From contig CAZMGG010000016.1 of assembly GCA_964565715.1 (NCBI GenBank), positions 1 to 61,692 of the forward strand: DNA of 61,692 nucleotides, written 5' to 3'. The translations under genes and the position numbers were made by a program. This document shows, one piece after another, positions 1-10,500 of this stretch; position 1 is the first letter of the stretch, and each line of letters starts with the position of its first letter. A model generated the notes under the pieces. It saw nothing but the letters and a program-made list of their open reading frames with translations, was not told the origin of the DNA and ran no database searches. Origin of the DNA: CAZMGG01 sp964565715. Lineage in GTDB: Bacteria; Planctomycetota; UBA1135; UBA2386.

Positions 1-2
1 CG

Positions 3-428
3 GCGGTGGCCGCCGTGCGGTGGGTGTTCTATCCCGACACCGAGGACGTGATGGGTTGGGACATCGGCACCCACGGCTTCCGGCTGCTGCTCTCGCCGGC
101 GGTCCCGGCGATCGCCCGGGAACGCCTGCCGCAGGACATCGACCGTTTCCTCGGCGACCACGGGCTGCGCCGCAAGGACATCGCCGCCTGGGTGTGTCAT
201 CCCGGGGGGCCGAAGGTGCTGCAGGCGCTGCAGGACGGGCTCGGACTCGAGCGCCAGCGGCTGGCGGCGAGCTGGGGCTCGCTGCAGCGTTGCGGCAACC
301 TGAGCAGCGCGTCGGTGCTGCTGATCCTGCAGGAGATCATGGCGGCGCCGCCGCCCGCCGGCAGTCCCGGCGTGATGCTGGCCATGGGGCCCGGCTTCTG
401 CTCTGAGCTGCTGCTGCTGCGCTGGTGA
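3..428 (+). CDS. Type III polyketide synthase (chalcone/stilbene synthase family), C-terminal part
   Basis: Partial gene entering from the left edge; the frame is open to base 3, so the true start lies outside. About 140 residues remain, which is the C-terminal thiolase-fold half. Numbering from the GTG at base 6, the CHPGGPK motif carries the catalytic His at about residue 65. RCGNLSSAS carries the catalytic Asn at about residue 98, and GPGFCSELLLLRW closes the domain. Enzymes of this family extend an acyl-CoA starter with malonyl-CoA; the nucleophilic Cys would lie in the missing part. It converges on the response regulator with 3 bases between the stop codons. Family assignment is firm; the product made cannot be read from this piece. 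Confidence 0.88.
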   Translation, partial: AVAAVRWVFYPDTEDVMGWDIGTHGFRLLLSPAVPAIARERLPQDIDRFLGDHGLRRKDIAAWVCHPGGPKVLQALQDGLGLERQRLAASWGSLQRCGNLSSASVLLILQEIMAAPPPAGSPGVMLAMGPGFCSELLLLRW

Positions 429-431
429 AGC

Positions 432-1798
<1,367 letters not shown>

Positions 1799-1802
<4 letters not shown>

Positions 1803-3199
1803 AGCTTGCGGATCCGCAGGTCGCGGAACGCGACTTCGTCGCCGTGGTCCTGCAGGCACAGGTGACCCTCGGCGACCCGACCGAACGGCCAGTCCTGGAA
1901 CTTGCTGCCGGCCACCAGTGCCTGCCATTCCTCGTTGCCGATCGCCACGTCGACCACCTGCACGCCGTTCAGCCAGTGGCCGAGCCGGCCGTTCTGCAGC
2001 AGGATCCGGCCGCTGTTCCACGCGCCGGCGGGGCGCAGCGGCTTGTCCGCCGGGGGCGCCACCAGGTCGTAGAGCGCGCCGGTGCCGTGCGCCGGCGCCG
2101 GCCCGGCCGCCGCATCGTCGAGCACCTGGTACTCCGGGCCGGTCATGTAACTCTGCTCCTGGTCCTCCTGCACCCAGAACATGACGCCGGAGTTGGCCTG
2201 CGGGGCAACGCGGAACGAGAAGCGGAAGTCGAACTGGCCGTAGCGCGCGGCGCTGACCAGGTCGCCGCCGCCGCCCTGGGCCCGGTGCACCAGGGCGGCA
2301 TCCTGCACGACCCAGCCCTGCGCCGGCGGCCCCTCCTGCCGGTAGCCGCGCCAGCCGGCCATGGTGCGGCCGTCGAACAGCAGCTCGAAGCCCTGGGCGG
2401 CCTCCTCCGCCGACAGCCAGTTGAGCGGCCGCGGGTCGAGGGTCACCGCGCCGGTAGCGGCCCACTCGGTGCCGCGGGCCAGCAGGCGGCGGAACTGCGG
2501 ATCGAGCACCGACGCCCGGGTCGGCAGCTGGCCGCTCCAGACGTGGCCGAGCGGCGTGTGGAACACGCGGCCCTTGCCGTAGGCGCCCGCCGTCGCCATC
2601 GGCTCCCAGCGCCCGGAGCCGCCGGTCTTCGGGTCGGCGTAGGACGACAGCAGTACGCGGAACTCGGCGCCGTGCATGTGCACCAGGCGATGGTAGAGCT
2701 CGTCGGGATGCAGCCGCAGCTTCTCCATGCCCTGGGTGATCGGGTGGTAGTGGTCGACGATCTCGACGTCGTACGGGTGGAAGTGGCCGTGGCCGGTGCC
2801 CTGCCGCCAGCACAGGCCGACCAGCTTCTCGTACTCGATCCAGCCCGGGAACGCGTTGTTGGCGGCGTGCACCACGGTGACGCCGACGCCGCGTTCGACC
2901 GCGGCGAGGAACGCCCGCTCGGCCGGCTCGCCCCAGCGCGGGCCGTGGTAGTTGAGGACGATCACGTCGGTGGCCGCGAGCACCGCCGGATCGGCCAGAT
3001 CGCGGCCCGGCGTGACGGTGGTGCGGACCGCGAACCGGCCGGTCTCGGCCAGCGCCTCGCCGAGCACCGGCGTGGTCCATTCCCAGTCGTGGTTGTTGGC
3101 GCCGGCCACCACCAGGGCGCGGATCGGCGCCGGCGTGGCCGGCTCCGGGGTCTGGGCGGGGGCGACGGCGGCGAGCAGCAGCAACGGTGTGGTGCGCAT
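1799..3199 (-). CDS. Secreted ThuA-domain protein fused to DUF1080 (3-keto-disaccharide hydrolase-like) domain
   Basis: 466 residues with an N-terminal signal peptide (about 1-16, ending APAQ). Residues about 26-230 resemble ThuA, a class-I glutaminase-amidotransferase-like fold (VVAGANNHDWEW, HAANNAF, GHVWSGQLP). Residues about 270-466 form a DUF1080/LamG-like beta-sandwich (ELLFDGRTMAGWRGY, NSGVMFWVQED). This fusion is frequent in Planctomycetota, where such proteins are tied to sugar degradation; the exact substrate is unknown. It is the first gene of a two-gene minus-strand unit with the response regulator. A TACCTT hexamer lies 7 bases before the ATG. Confidence 0.87.
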
Positions 3200-3206
3200 G
3201 GGCCAG

Positions 3207-3212
3207 AAGGTA
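3207..3212 (-). promoter_or_regulatory. Putative -10 hexamer (TACCTT), leaderless spacing
   Basis: On the minus strand TACCTT is followed by 7 bases and then the ATG of the ThuA/DUF1080 gene. That spacing would put the transcription start at or next to the start codon. No convincing -35 was seen. See the window-wide finding on TAnnnT hexamers. Confidence 0.4.
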
Positions 3213-3247
3213 GCGCGGTCGGGGTGGCGGCGACCTCGCCGTTCTGC

Positions 3248-3253
3248 GATAAC
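3248..3253 (+). promoter_or_regulatory. Putative -10 hexamer (GATAAC), leaderless spacing
   Basis: GATAAC ends 8 bases before the ATG of the D,D-carboxypeptidase gene, and no Shine-Dalgarno sequence is present in the gap. It lies in the 62-base divergent gap with the ThuA gene, so the two promoters would be almost back to back. Confidence 0.35.
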
Positions 3254-3261
3254 CCGCGGCC

Positions 3262-4626
3262 ATGCGGTGGATGCTGGCGGTGGTGGGCGTGGCGGTGCTG
3301 CAGGCGCTGCCGGCGCAGGATCTGGGCGCGCTGGTGCGGCAGGCCGAGGCGCTCGGCGCGCGCACCGGCGTGCAGGTGTGCGACGTCGGCGGCGGCAACC
3401 TGTGGTCGCACCGGCCGAACGAGAGCTTCGTGCCGGCCAGCAACCTGAAGCTGGTCACCGCCGCCGCGGTGCTGCGCGGGCTCGGCGCGGAGCACGCCTT
3501 CACCACCCGCTTCGTGCTGCAGGACGGCGTGCTGGTGGTCCACGCCGGTGGCGACCCGAACCTGGTCACCGGCAGCCCGTACGGGCCCGAGGTGGTGTTC
3601 GGCGCGGTGGCGGCGGCGCTGCGCGAACGCGGCGTGCCGGCGATCCGCGGCGTCGCGCTGGATGCGGGCACCTGGCTGGGGCCCGACCGGCCGGCCGGCT
3701 GGCCGCAGGACCAGCTCGACCGGCCCTACTGCGCGCCGACCGGCGGCCTGATCCTGGACCTGGGGACGTTCTCGGTGCGGGTGGAGAACGGCGGCGGCCA
3801 GCCGCGGCCGCTGCTGGTGGCGCCGCCGGCGGCCCTGCCGGTGACCGGCGGCCTGAGCCTGGTGCCGAGCGCGCGCGACGCGGTGTGGGGCGCCCTCGAC
3901 CTCGGCGACTCGGTGAAGGTGCGCGGCCGCTTCCATGCCACGGCGCGCAGCGCCACCGGCACCTGGGCGGTGAAGGACCCGGCGGCCTGGTTCCGCGCGG
4001 CCCTGCTGGCGACACTCGGCCAGCACGGCATCGCCATCGACCCCGCGGCGCCCGCCGGCAACGGCGAGGTGCACGTCCATGCCTCGCCGTTGTTGCCGTC
4101 CCTGCGGCGGTGCCTGGAGGACAGCTCGAACTTCGACGCCGAGCAGCTGCTGCGCGTGCTCGGCGCCGCCGCCGGCGACGGCAGCCTGCAGGGCGCCCTG
4201 CGGGCCCGCGAGGCCCAGCTCCGTTCGCTTCTCGGTGGCCTGCCCGATGCCGTGGTGCTGGCCGACGGCAGCGGCCTCGACAAGCAGAGCCGGGTCACGC
4301 CCCTCTATCTCGCCGAGGTCCTGCGCGCCGCGGTCACCGGCCGCGGCGGCGCCGAGTTCCTCGCCGCCCTGCCGGTGGGCGGCCAGTCGGGCACCCTCAG
4401 CGATCGCTTCCGCGGCCTGCCGGTGGGCGAGCGCGTCCACGCCAAGACCGGCTGGATCCGCGGCGCCTCGGCCCTGAGCGGCGTGCTGCGGCGCGCCGAC
4501 GGCGGCCACCGCGCCTTCGCCATCCTGATGAACTACGACCCGCGCAAGGACGGCCTCAATCGCGACCTGAAGGCCCTGCAGGACAAGATGGTCCACGCGA
4601 TCGACGGCCTGCGGGCAGGCTCCTGA
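3262..4626 (+). CDS. dacB: D-alanyl-D-alanine carboxypeptidase/endopeptidase (PBP4 family)
   Basis: 454 residues, close to the usual PBP4 length. A signal peptide covers about residues 1-18. The three penicillin-binding motifs are visible: SNLK with nucleophile S60 and K63, SSN at 288-290, and KTG at 395-397. The enzyme trims or cleaves D-Ala-linked peptide crosslinks of peptidoglycan in the periplasm. Its presence supports a peptidoglycan wall. The stop overlaps the next start by one base (TGATG), so it forms an operon with the following phosphatase-family gene. Confidence 0.92.
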   Translation: MRWMLAVVGVAVLQALPAQDLGALVRQAEALGARTGVQVCDVGGGNLWSHRPNESFVPASNLKLVTAAAVLRGLGAEHAFTTRFVLQDGVLVVHAGGDPNLVTGSPYGPEVVFGAVAAALRERGVPAIRGVALDAGTWLGPDRPAGWPQDQLDRPYCAPTGGLILDLGTFSVRVENGGGQPRPLLVAPPAALPVTGGLSLVPSARDAVWGALDLGDSVKVRGRFHATARSATGTWAVKDPAAWFRAALLATLGQHGIAIDPAAPAGNGEVHVHASPLLPSLRRCLEDSSNFDAEQLLRVLGAAAGDGSLQGALRAREAQLRSLLGGLPDAVVLADGSGLDKQSRVTPLYLAEVLRAAVTGRGGAEFLAALPVGGQSGTLSDRFRGLPVGERVHAKTGWIRGASALSGVLRRADGGHRAFAILMNYDPRKDGLNRDLKALQDKMVHAIDGLRAGS

Positions 4627-5456
4627 TGGGCGCGCCGGCCGAGCCCACCGCGGCCGAACTCGCCGCCTTCCGCGACGCGGCGGTGGCGCTGGCCCGGCAG
4701 GCGGGCAAGGTGCTCGGGGCACGGGGGCTGCCCCGCGAGCGGCAGGTCGAGCAGAAGGGCTTCCGCCGCGAACTGGTCACCGCCATGGACCGCGAGGCCG
4801 AGCAGGTGGTGGTGGCGGGGCTGCTCGCCCGCTTCCCCGATCACGGCGTGCTGGCCGAGGAGGGCGTGCTGACCGCCCAGGGGGTCGATGCGTCCGGCTC
4901 GGACTACCGATGGATCGTCGATCCGCTCGACGGCACCACCAACTACGTCCACGGCCTGCCGTTCTACTGCACCGCCATCGGACTCACCTTCCGCGGCGAG
5001 GTGGTGGCCGGCGCGGTGCACGCCGAGGCGCTCGGCCACACCTACGCGGCGGCGCGCGGCCTCGGCGCCACCCGCAACGGCGAGCCGATCCGCGTGTCGG
5101 CCACCGCGGAGCTGGCCGACGCCCTCCTGTGCACCGGCTTCGCCTACGTGCGCGACGAGCCCGGCCGGGAGGACAACGTCGCCCGCGTCGCCCGCATCCT
5201 GCCCCGCATCCGCGACCTGCGCCGGCTCGGGTCGGCCCAGCTCGACCTCTGCCTGACGGCCGCCGGCCATTACGACGCCTACTGGGAGCAGTACCTCGCG
5301 CCGTACGACATGGCCGCCGGCGCGATCATCGTCCGCGAGGCCGGCGGCGCCGTCACCGACCTCTCCGGCGGCCCAGACTGGCTCTACGGCGCGCAGATCC
5401 TGGCCTCCAACGGTCGCCTGCACGAGGCCGTGCGCACCGCGCTGCTGCCCGCCTGA
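4626..5456 (+). CDS. Inositol monophosphatase family protein
   Basis: 276 residues. The family metal-binding motifs are present: EE at 79-80, the DPLDGTT signature at 99-105, and a late YDMAAGAIIVREAGG motif carrying the third metal ligand. Members hydrolyse inositol monophosphate or related sugar and nucleotide monophosphates with Mg2+. The substrate cannot be decided from sequence. It starts inside the TGA of the PBP4 gene. A second, divergent member of the family lies at 46459-47313. Confidence 0.9.
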   Translation: MGAPAEPTAAELAAFRDAAVALARQAGKVLGARGLPRERQVEQKGFRRELVTAMDREAEQVVVAGLLARFPDHGVLAEEGVLTAQGVDASGSDYRWIVDPLDGTTNYVHGLPFYCTAIGLTFRGEVVAGAVHAEALGHTYAAARGLGATRNGEPIRVSATAELADALLCTGFAYVRDEPGREDNVARVARILPRIRDLRRLGSAQLDLCLTAAGHYDAYWEQYLAPYDMAAGAIIVREAGGAVTDLSGGPDWLYGAQILASNGRLHEAVRTALLPA

Positions 5457-5518
5457 AAAAAGCTGGCGACGGAACTCCGGCCGGGGGCGGCACCGTCAGG
5501 GTTCCCTGGTAGCTTTTT
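5456..5518 (+). terminator. Probable intrinsic terminator after the dacB operon
   Basis: AAAAAAGCT at 5456-5464, starting in the stop codon, pairs with AGCTTTTT at 5511-5518. Inside, GGAAC (5471-5475) can pair with GTTCC (5501-5505). The A-tract/T-tract pairing and terminal run of T fit a rho-independent terminator, possibly bidirectional. It separates the dacB pair from the secreted protease. Confidence 0.5.
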
Positions 5519-5561
5519 CCTCCCGCGGGCAGCCCATCTGGCCCGCGCACCCAGGTCCCCC

Positions 5562-7073
5562 GTGAAGTTCACCACCATCCCTGCCATTGCCGCCCTCCTG
5601 GCCACCCTCCCTGCCCAGGAAGCGATCCACCCCACCTGGTACCAGGCGCAGAACCACGACTCGGGCTACCGCGACAACGCCACCGCCGCGGTGGCCGTGG
5701 TCGCCGCCCAGGACGTGACCTTCGCCGGCGCGCACTGGCTGCAGATCCATTTCCGCGACACCAACCTGCCGGAGGGCTCGCGCCTGCGCCTCGCCTCGCC
5801 GCTGTGGCCCGACGCGGCGCAGTGGTTCGACGCCCACAGCCTGCGCGACTACCAGGGCTGGTCCTGCCAGTTCCTCGGCCCGACGGTGCGCGTCGAGCTG
5901 CACGCCGGCCCCCACACCGCCGGCAACCGCTTCCTGGTCGACCAGCAGAAGGCCCTGCAGGTCGGCAGCATCGCCGAGATCGACAGCATCTGCGGCCCGA
6001 CCGACGACCGCGTGCTCAGTTCCGACCCGCGCGCCTGCCGCATCAACTCGAGCTGCACGGCCTGGCTGTTCAGCCCCTACGCGGTCGGCACCGCCGGCCA
6101 CTGCATGAGCAGCACCTCGGGCCAGATCCTGCACTTCAACGTGCCGCTGTCGACGACGTCGGGCAGCACGCGGCCGGCGCACCCCAACGACCAGTACGCC
6201 CTGGAGTCGTTCCTGCAGCGCCTGAACGGCGGCGTCGGCCAGGACTGGTCGGCCAGCATCGCGGTGCGCAACAGCAACACCGGCCTGTTCCCCGGCCAGG
6301 CGCAGGGCAGCTGGTACACCATCGTGCCGGCGTCACCGACGATCAGCGGCGACATCCGCATCACCGGCTATGGCACCGGCAACGGCACCAGCGGCTCGCC
6401 GACCTGGAACCAGGTGCAGAAGACCCACGTGGGACCACGGATCAGCACGACCACCGCCAACGCGCTGCGCTACACCACGGACACGACCGGCGGCAACTCC
6501 GGCTCGCCGGTGATCCACGAGCAGACCGGCAACGTCATCGGCGTGCACACCCACGGCGGCTGCTCGACGTCGGGCGGCGGCAACAGCGGCACCAACGCCG
6601 CCCGCACCGACTGGACCGCCGCCCGCACCACGGTGCTCAACTGGCAGACGGTGGGGGAGACGTCGACCTTCGGCACGGGCTGCGGCGGCGCCAGCGGCGT
6701 GCCGTCCCTGTCGCTGACCGGCATCCCCGAGATCGGCCGCACGGTCACCGTCCAGGTGGGCGGCCTGCATCCCACGGCAGCCACCTTCGGCGCCTTCCTG
6801 ATCGGCTTCAGCAACGCCTCGTGGAACGGCAACCCGCTGCCGCTGTCGCTGGCCGGCTTCGGCATGACCGGCTGTACGCTGCACGTCCGCCCTGACATCA
6901 CCAACAGCACGGCGATCTTCTTCGGCACCGCGGTGATGCCGGTGGCGATCCCCAACACGACGGCCTACGTCGGCACCAACGTCTACTTCCAGCACCTGGC
7001 GCTGGACAGCACGGCCACCAACTCGGTGGGCGCGGTGGCCAGCAACGCCGGCCGCCTGTTCGTCGGCAACTAG
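5562..7073 (+). CDS. Secreted trypsin-like serine protease with recurrent C-terminal domain
   Basis: 503 residues, GTG start. The signal peptide runs to about residue 19 (LPAQ). A chymotrypsin-fold serine protease core carries H180 (GTAGHC), D228 (GQDWSA) and S314 (TGGNSGSPV), plus several Cys that could form disulfides. From about residue 370 a separate C-terminal domain begins with FGTGCGGASG, contains a GxxGC motif and ends in a beta-rich stretch. The same domain type closes the kelch protein at 60286-61680. It is probably secreted or surface-held. The protease call is firm; the role of the C-terminal domain is unknown. Confidence 0.85.
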   Translation: MKFTTIPAIAALLATLPAQEAIHPTWYQAQNHDSGYRDNATAAVAVVAAQDVTFAGAHWLQIHFRDTNLPEGSRLRLASPLWPDAAQWFDAHSLRDYQGWSCQFLGPTVRVELHAGPHTAGNRFLVDQQKALQVGSIAEIDSICGPTDDRVLSSDPRACRINSSCTAWLFSPYAVGTAGHCMSSTSGQILHFNVPLSTTSGSTRPAHPNDQYALESFLQRLNGGVGQDWSASIAVRNSNTGLFPGQAQGSWYTIVPASPTISGDIRITGYGTGNGTSGSPTWNQVQKTHVGPRISTTTANALRYTTDTTGGNSGSPVIHEQTGNVIGVHTHGGCSTSGGGNSGTNAARTDWTAARTTVLNWQTVGETSTFGTGCGGASGVPSLSLTGIPEIGRTVTVQVGGLHPTAATFGAFLIGFSNASWNGNPLPLSLAGFGMTGCTLHVRPDITNSTAIFFGTAVMPVAIPNTTAYVGTNVYFQHLALDSTATNSVGAVASNAGRLFVGN

Positions 7074-7085
7074 GCCGGTTGCCCC

Positions 7086-7439
7086 CTAGATCCGCACCTT
7101 CTGCTGCGGCGCGTCCTCGTCGGCGCCGAAGCGCTTGATGGCGTAGGCGCCGCGGCAGAGGTCCGACTCCTGCAGATGCGGTTGCAGCGTGGCGAACAAC
7201 CGGTCCGCGTCCGGGCCGGTGAAGAACAGCACGCACTGGCCGTCGCCGAACTCGTCGCCCTCCAGTTCGCCGACGCCGGTCCGATCGAGTACGTCGGCCA
7301 GGGCGTCCTCCAGGGCGACGATGGCCTCGCGCTCGGCGCGCACGCCCATCTGGCGGTTGGTCAACCGCAGCACCACCTCGACCTCGTGATCGCCCCGTTC
7401 GGGATCGGGGACCTGACCGTTGCGACCGGCTTCCGACAT
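7086..7439 (-). CDS. Hypothetical small cytosolic protein
   Basis: 117 residues, acidic, with no signal peptide or membrane segment and no family I recognise. The middle part (FGDGQCVLFFTGPDADRL) looks like a small alpha/beta fold, and RLTNRQMGVRAEREA suggests a helix. It stands alone, convergent with the protease gene and divergent from uvrA. The ATG at 7439 is preceded by a TACAGT hexamer at leaderless spacing. Coding is supported by the unbroken frame, divergent position and plausible composition. Confidence 0.7.
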   Translation of the reverse strand: MSEAGRNGQVPDPERGDHEVEVVLRLTNRQMGVRAEREAIVALEDALADVLDRTGVGELEGDEFGDGQCVLFFTGPDADRLFATLQPHLQESDLCRGAYAIKRFGADEDAPQQKVRI

Positions 7440-7445
7440 GCCAGG

Positions 7446-7451
7446 ACTGTA
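7446..7451 (-). promoter_or_regulatory. Putative -10 hexamer (TACAGT), leaderless spacing
   Basis: On the minus strand TACAGT lies 6 bases before the ATG of the 117-residue hypothetical gene. No Shine-Dalgarno sequence fits in the gap. Confidence 0.4.
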
Positions 7452-7561
7452 GCCCGGGAGCTTTCCGGGAACCGCCGGGCGGTTGCGCTGGCGGGCACGC
7501 GGACCGCCCGCTAGCCTGGATGGGTTTCAGGCTCGACCGACCAACACGAAAGACCCACCGG

Positions 7562-10500
7562 ATGCCCCGGGAGACCTCACATGTTGTGGTGAAGGGTGCC
7601 AGGGAACACAACCTGAAGGGTGTGGACCTGAGCTTCCCGCGGGACGCCCTGACCACGTTCACCGGCGTGAGCGGCTCGGGGAAGTCGAGCCTCGCCTTCC
7701 ACACGATCTACCAGGAGGGCCAGCGCCGCTTNNNNNNNNNNGTCGTGCCCAACCATCTTTGCGTGCTCGGCGCCGACAACGCCTGGTGGCTGGACGTGCT
7801 CGAGAACGGGCCGAGTTCGCCGTTCGCCCGCTGCTTCGACGTCGACTGGAGTCCGCCCAAGGTCGACCTCGTCGAGGGGCTCTCGCCGACGGTGTCGATC
7901 GACCAGAAGACCACCAGCCACTCGGCCCGCTCGACGGTGGGCACGCTCACCGAGGTGATGGACTTCCTGCGCCTGCTCTGGTCGCGCCTGGGCGAGCCGG
8001 CCTGCGCCGAGTGCGGCGCCAAGGTCGAGGCCTGGTCGCCGGACCGCATCGTCCAGGCGATCCTCGACGACCACGCGGGCGCCGCCGCCATGGTGCTGGC
8101 CCCGGTCGTGCGCGAGCGCAAGGGCGAGTACCGCAAGGAACTCAACGACTGGCGCAGCAGCGGCTTCGTGCGGGCGCGCATCGACGGCGTCGTCCGCCGC
8201 CTCGACGAGGACGTCAAGCTGCACCGCTACCGCTACCACACCATCGAACTGGTGATCGACCGCCTGACGATCGGCCCCGACGGCCGCTCGCGGCTGGCCG
8301 AGGCCGTCGAGCAGGCCGTCGGCCTCGGCGAGGGCCTCTGCGGCCTCCTGCTCGGCGACGACCGGCACCGCCTGTTCTCCACCGCCCGCAGCTGCCCCAA
8401 CGGCCACGGCTCGCTGCCGGAGATGGAGCCCCGCCTGTTCTCCTTCAACAGCCCGCTCGGCGCCTGTCCGCACTGCGACGGGCTCGGCGAGGTGCACGGC
8501 TTCCGCGCCGACCTGCTGCTGGCCGACGGCAGCAAGAGCCTGCGCGACGGTGCCCTGCACGGCTTCAACGCCGAGGGCCGCCTGGTCTACAGCCGGCTCG
8601 GCCTCGACCACCTGGCCCTGGTCGGCAAGGCCTACGGCTTCGACCTCGACACGCCCTGGAACGAACTGACCCGGGCGCAGCAGGACGTCGTGCTGCACGG
8701 CAGCGGCGAGCGCACCTTCGACTTCGCCTGGCAGAAGGGCGGCGCGGTCTTCCGCACCGAGGGCAAGGACCGCATCGCCTTCCCCGGCGTCCTCCGGCAC
8801 CTGCAGCAGGCCTACCGGCCCTCCCGGGCCCGTCACCTCGACCGCTTCCGCGCCTCGGCGCCCTGTCCCGAGTGCCACGGCGGCCGCCTGTCGGCCGCCG
8901 CCCGCGCCGTCACCTTCCAGGGCCTGGCGATCACCCACGTGCTCGCCCTGCCGGTCAACGAGGCCCTGGCCTGGTGCCGCGCGGTGCAGCTCACCGGCAA
9001 CGCCGCCGTCATCGGCCAGCCGATCCTGCAGGAGATCGAGCGCCGCCTCACCTTTCTCGACCACGTCGGGCTCGGCTACGTCACCCTGGAACGGCGCGCC
9101 CGCACCCTCTCGGGCGGCGAGTCCCAGCGCATCCGCCTGGCCGCCCAGGTCGGCGCCGGCCTGCGCGGCATCCTCTACGTCCTCGACGAGCCCAGCATCG
9201 GCCTGCACAGCCGCGACCAGGAACGCCTGCTGCAGACGCTGGGCGCCCTGCGCGACCGCGGCAACACCGTCGTCGTCGTCGAGCACGACGAGGACACCAT
9301 GCGCCGCAGCGACTTCCTGGTCGACATCGGCCCCGGCGCCGGCGCCGCCGGCGGCGAGGTGGTCGCCGCCGGCCCGCCCGACGAGGTCGCCCGCAGCTCC
9401 CAGTCGGTCACCGGCCGCTACCTCCGCGGCGAACTGCGCATCCCGGTGCCCGCCACCCGCCGCGACCACGCCGCCAGCTGGCTCGAGATCAAGGGCGCCG
9501 CGCACCACAACCTGCGCGGCATCGACGTGCGCATCCCGCTCGGCCGCCTCACCGCCATCACCGGCGTCAGTGGCTCGGGCAAGTCGACGCTCGTGCATCA
9601 CGTCCTCAAGCCGGCCCTCCGCCGCCGCCTGCAGGACGACCCCTCGGCGCCCCTGCGCTGCCGTTCGCTGCGCGGCGGCGAGAGCCTCGACAAGCTGGTC
9701 GAGATCGACCAGGCGCCGATCGGCCGCACCCCGCGCAGCAACGCCGCCACCTACACCGGCGTCTGGGATCACGTCCGCGACCTCTTCGCCCTGCTGCCCG
9801 AGTCGCGGCTCCGCGAGTACAAGAAGGGCCGCTTCTCCTTCAACGTCGAGGGCGGCCGCTGCGAGGCCTGCCAGGGTGCCGGCGTGCAGACCCTGGAGAT
9901 GAACTTCCTGGCGCCGGTGGAGGTGGTCTGCGACGAGTGCCAGGGCCGGCGCTTCCACCCGGAGACCCTGCAGGTCCGCTTCAAGGACCGCAGCGTGCAC
10001 GACATCCTGGAGATGACGATCGACGAGGCGGCGGCGCTGTTTGCCGACCTGCCGAAGATCGCCCGCGGCCTCACCACCCTGCAGGACGTCGGCCTCGGCT
10101 ACCTGCACTTGGGCCAGCCCAGCACGACGCTGTCCGGCGGCGAGGCGCAGCGCGTCAAGCTCGCCACCGAACTGCAGCGCCCGGCCACCGGCAACACCCT
10201 CTACATCCTCGACGAGCCGACCACCGGCCTGCACTTCGCCGACGTGCAGAAGCTGCTCGAGTGCCTGCAGGCCCTGGTCGACGCCGGCAACACCGTCCTC
10301 GTCATCGAGCACAACCTCGACGTCGTCAAGTGCGCCGACTGGCTCATCGACCTCGGCCCCGAGGGCGGCGCCGCCGGCGGCACCATCGTCGCCACCGGCA
10401 CCCCCGAGCAGATCGCCGCCACCCCAGCCTCCCACACCGGCCGCTCGCTGCAGCCCATGCTCGCCGCGAGCCCTCCCGCCTCCCTCCGCGGCTCTGATCG

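Noticed and set aside
7742..7858. A genuine GH13/TreY-UvrA fusion.
   Set aside because: The fragment covers only a small internal part of TreY, replaces conserved UvrA residues and directly borders an assembly gap, so misassembly is far more likely.
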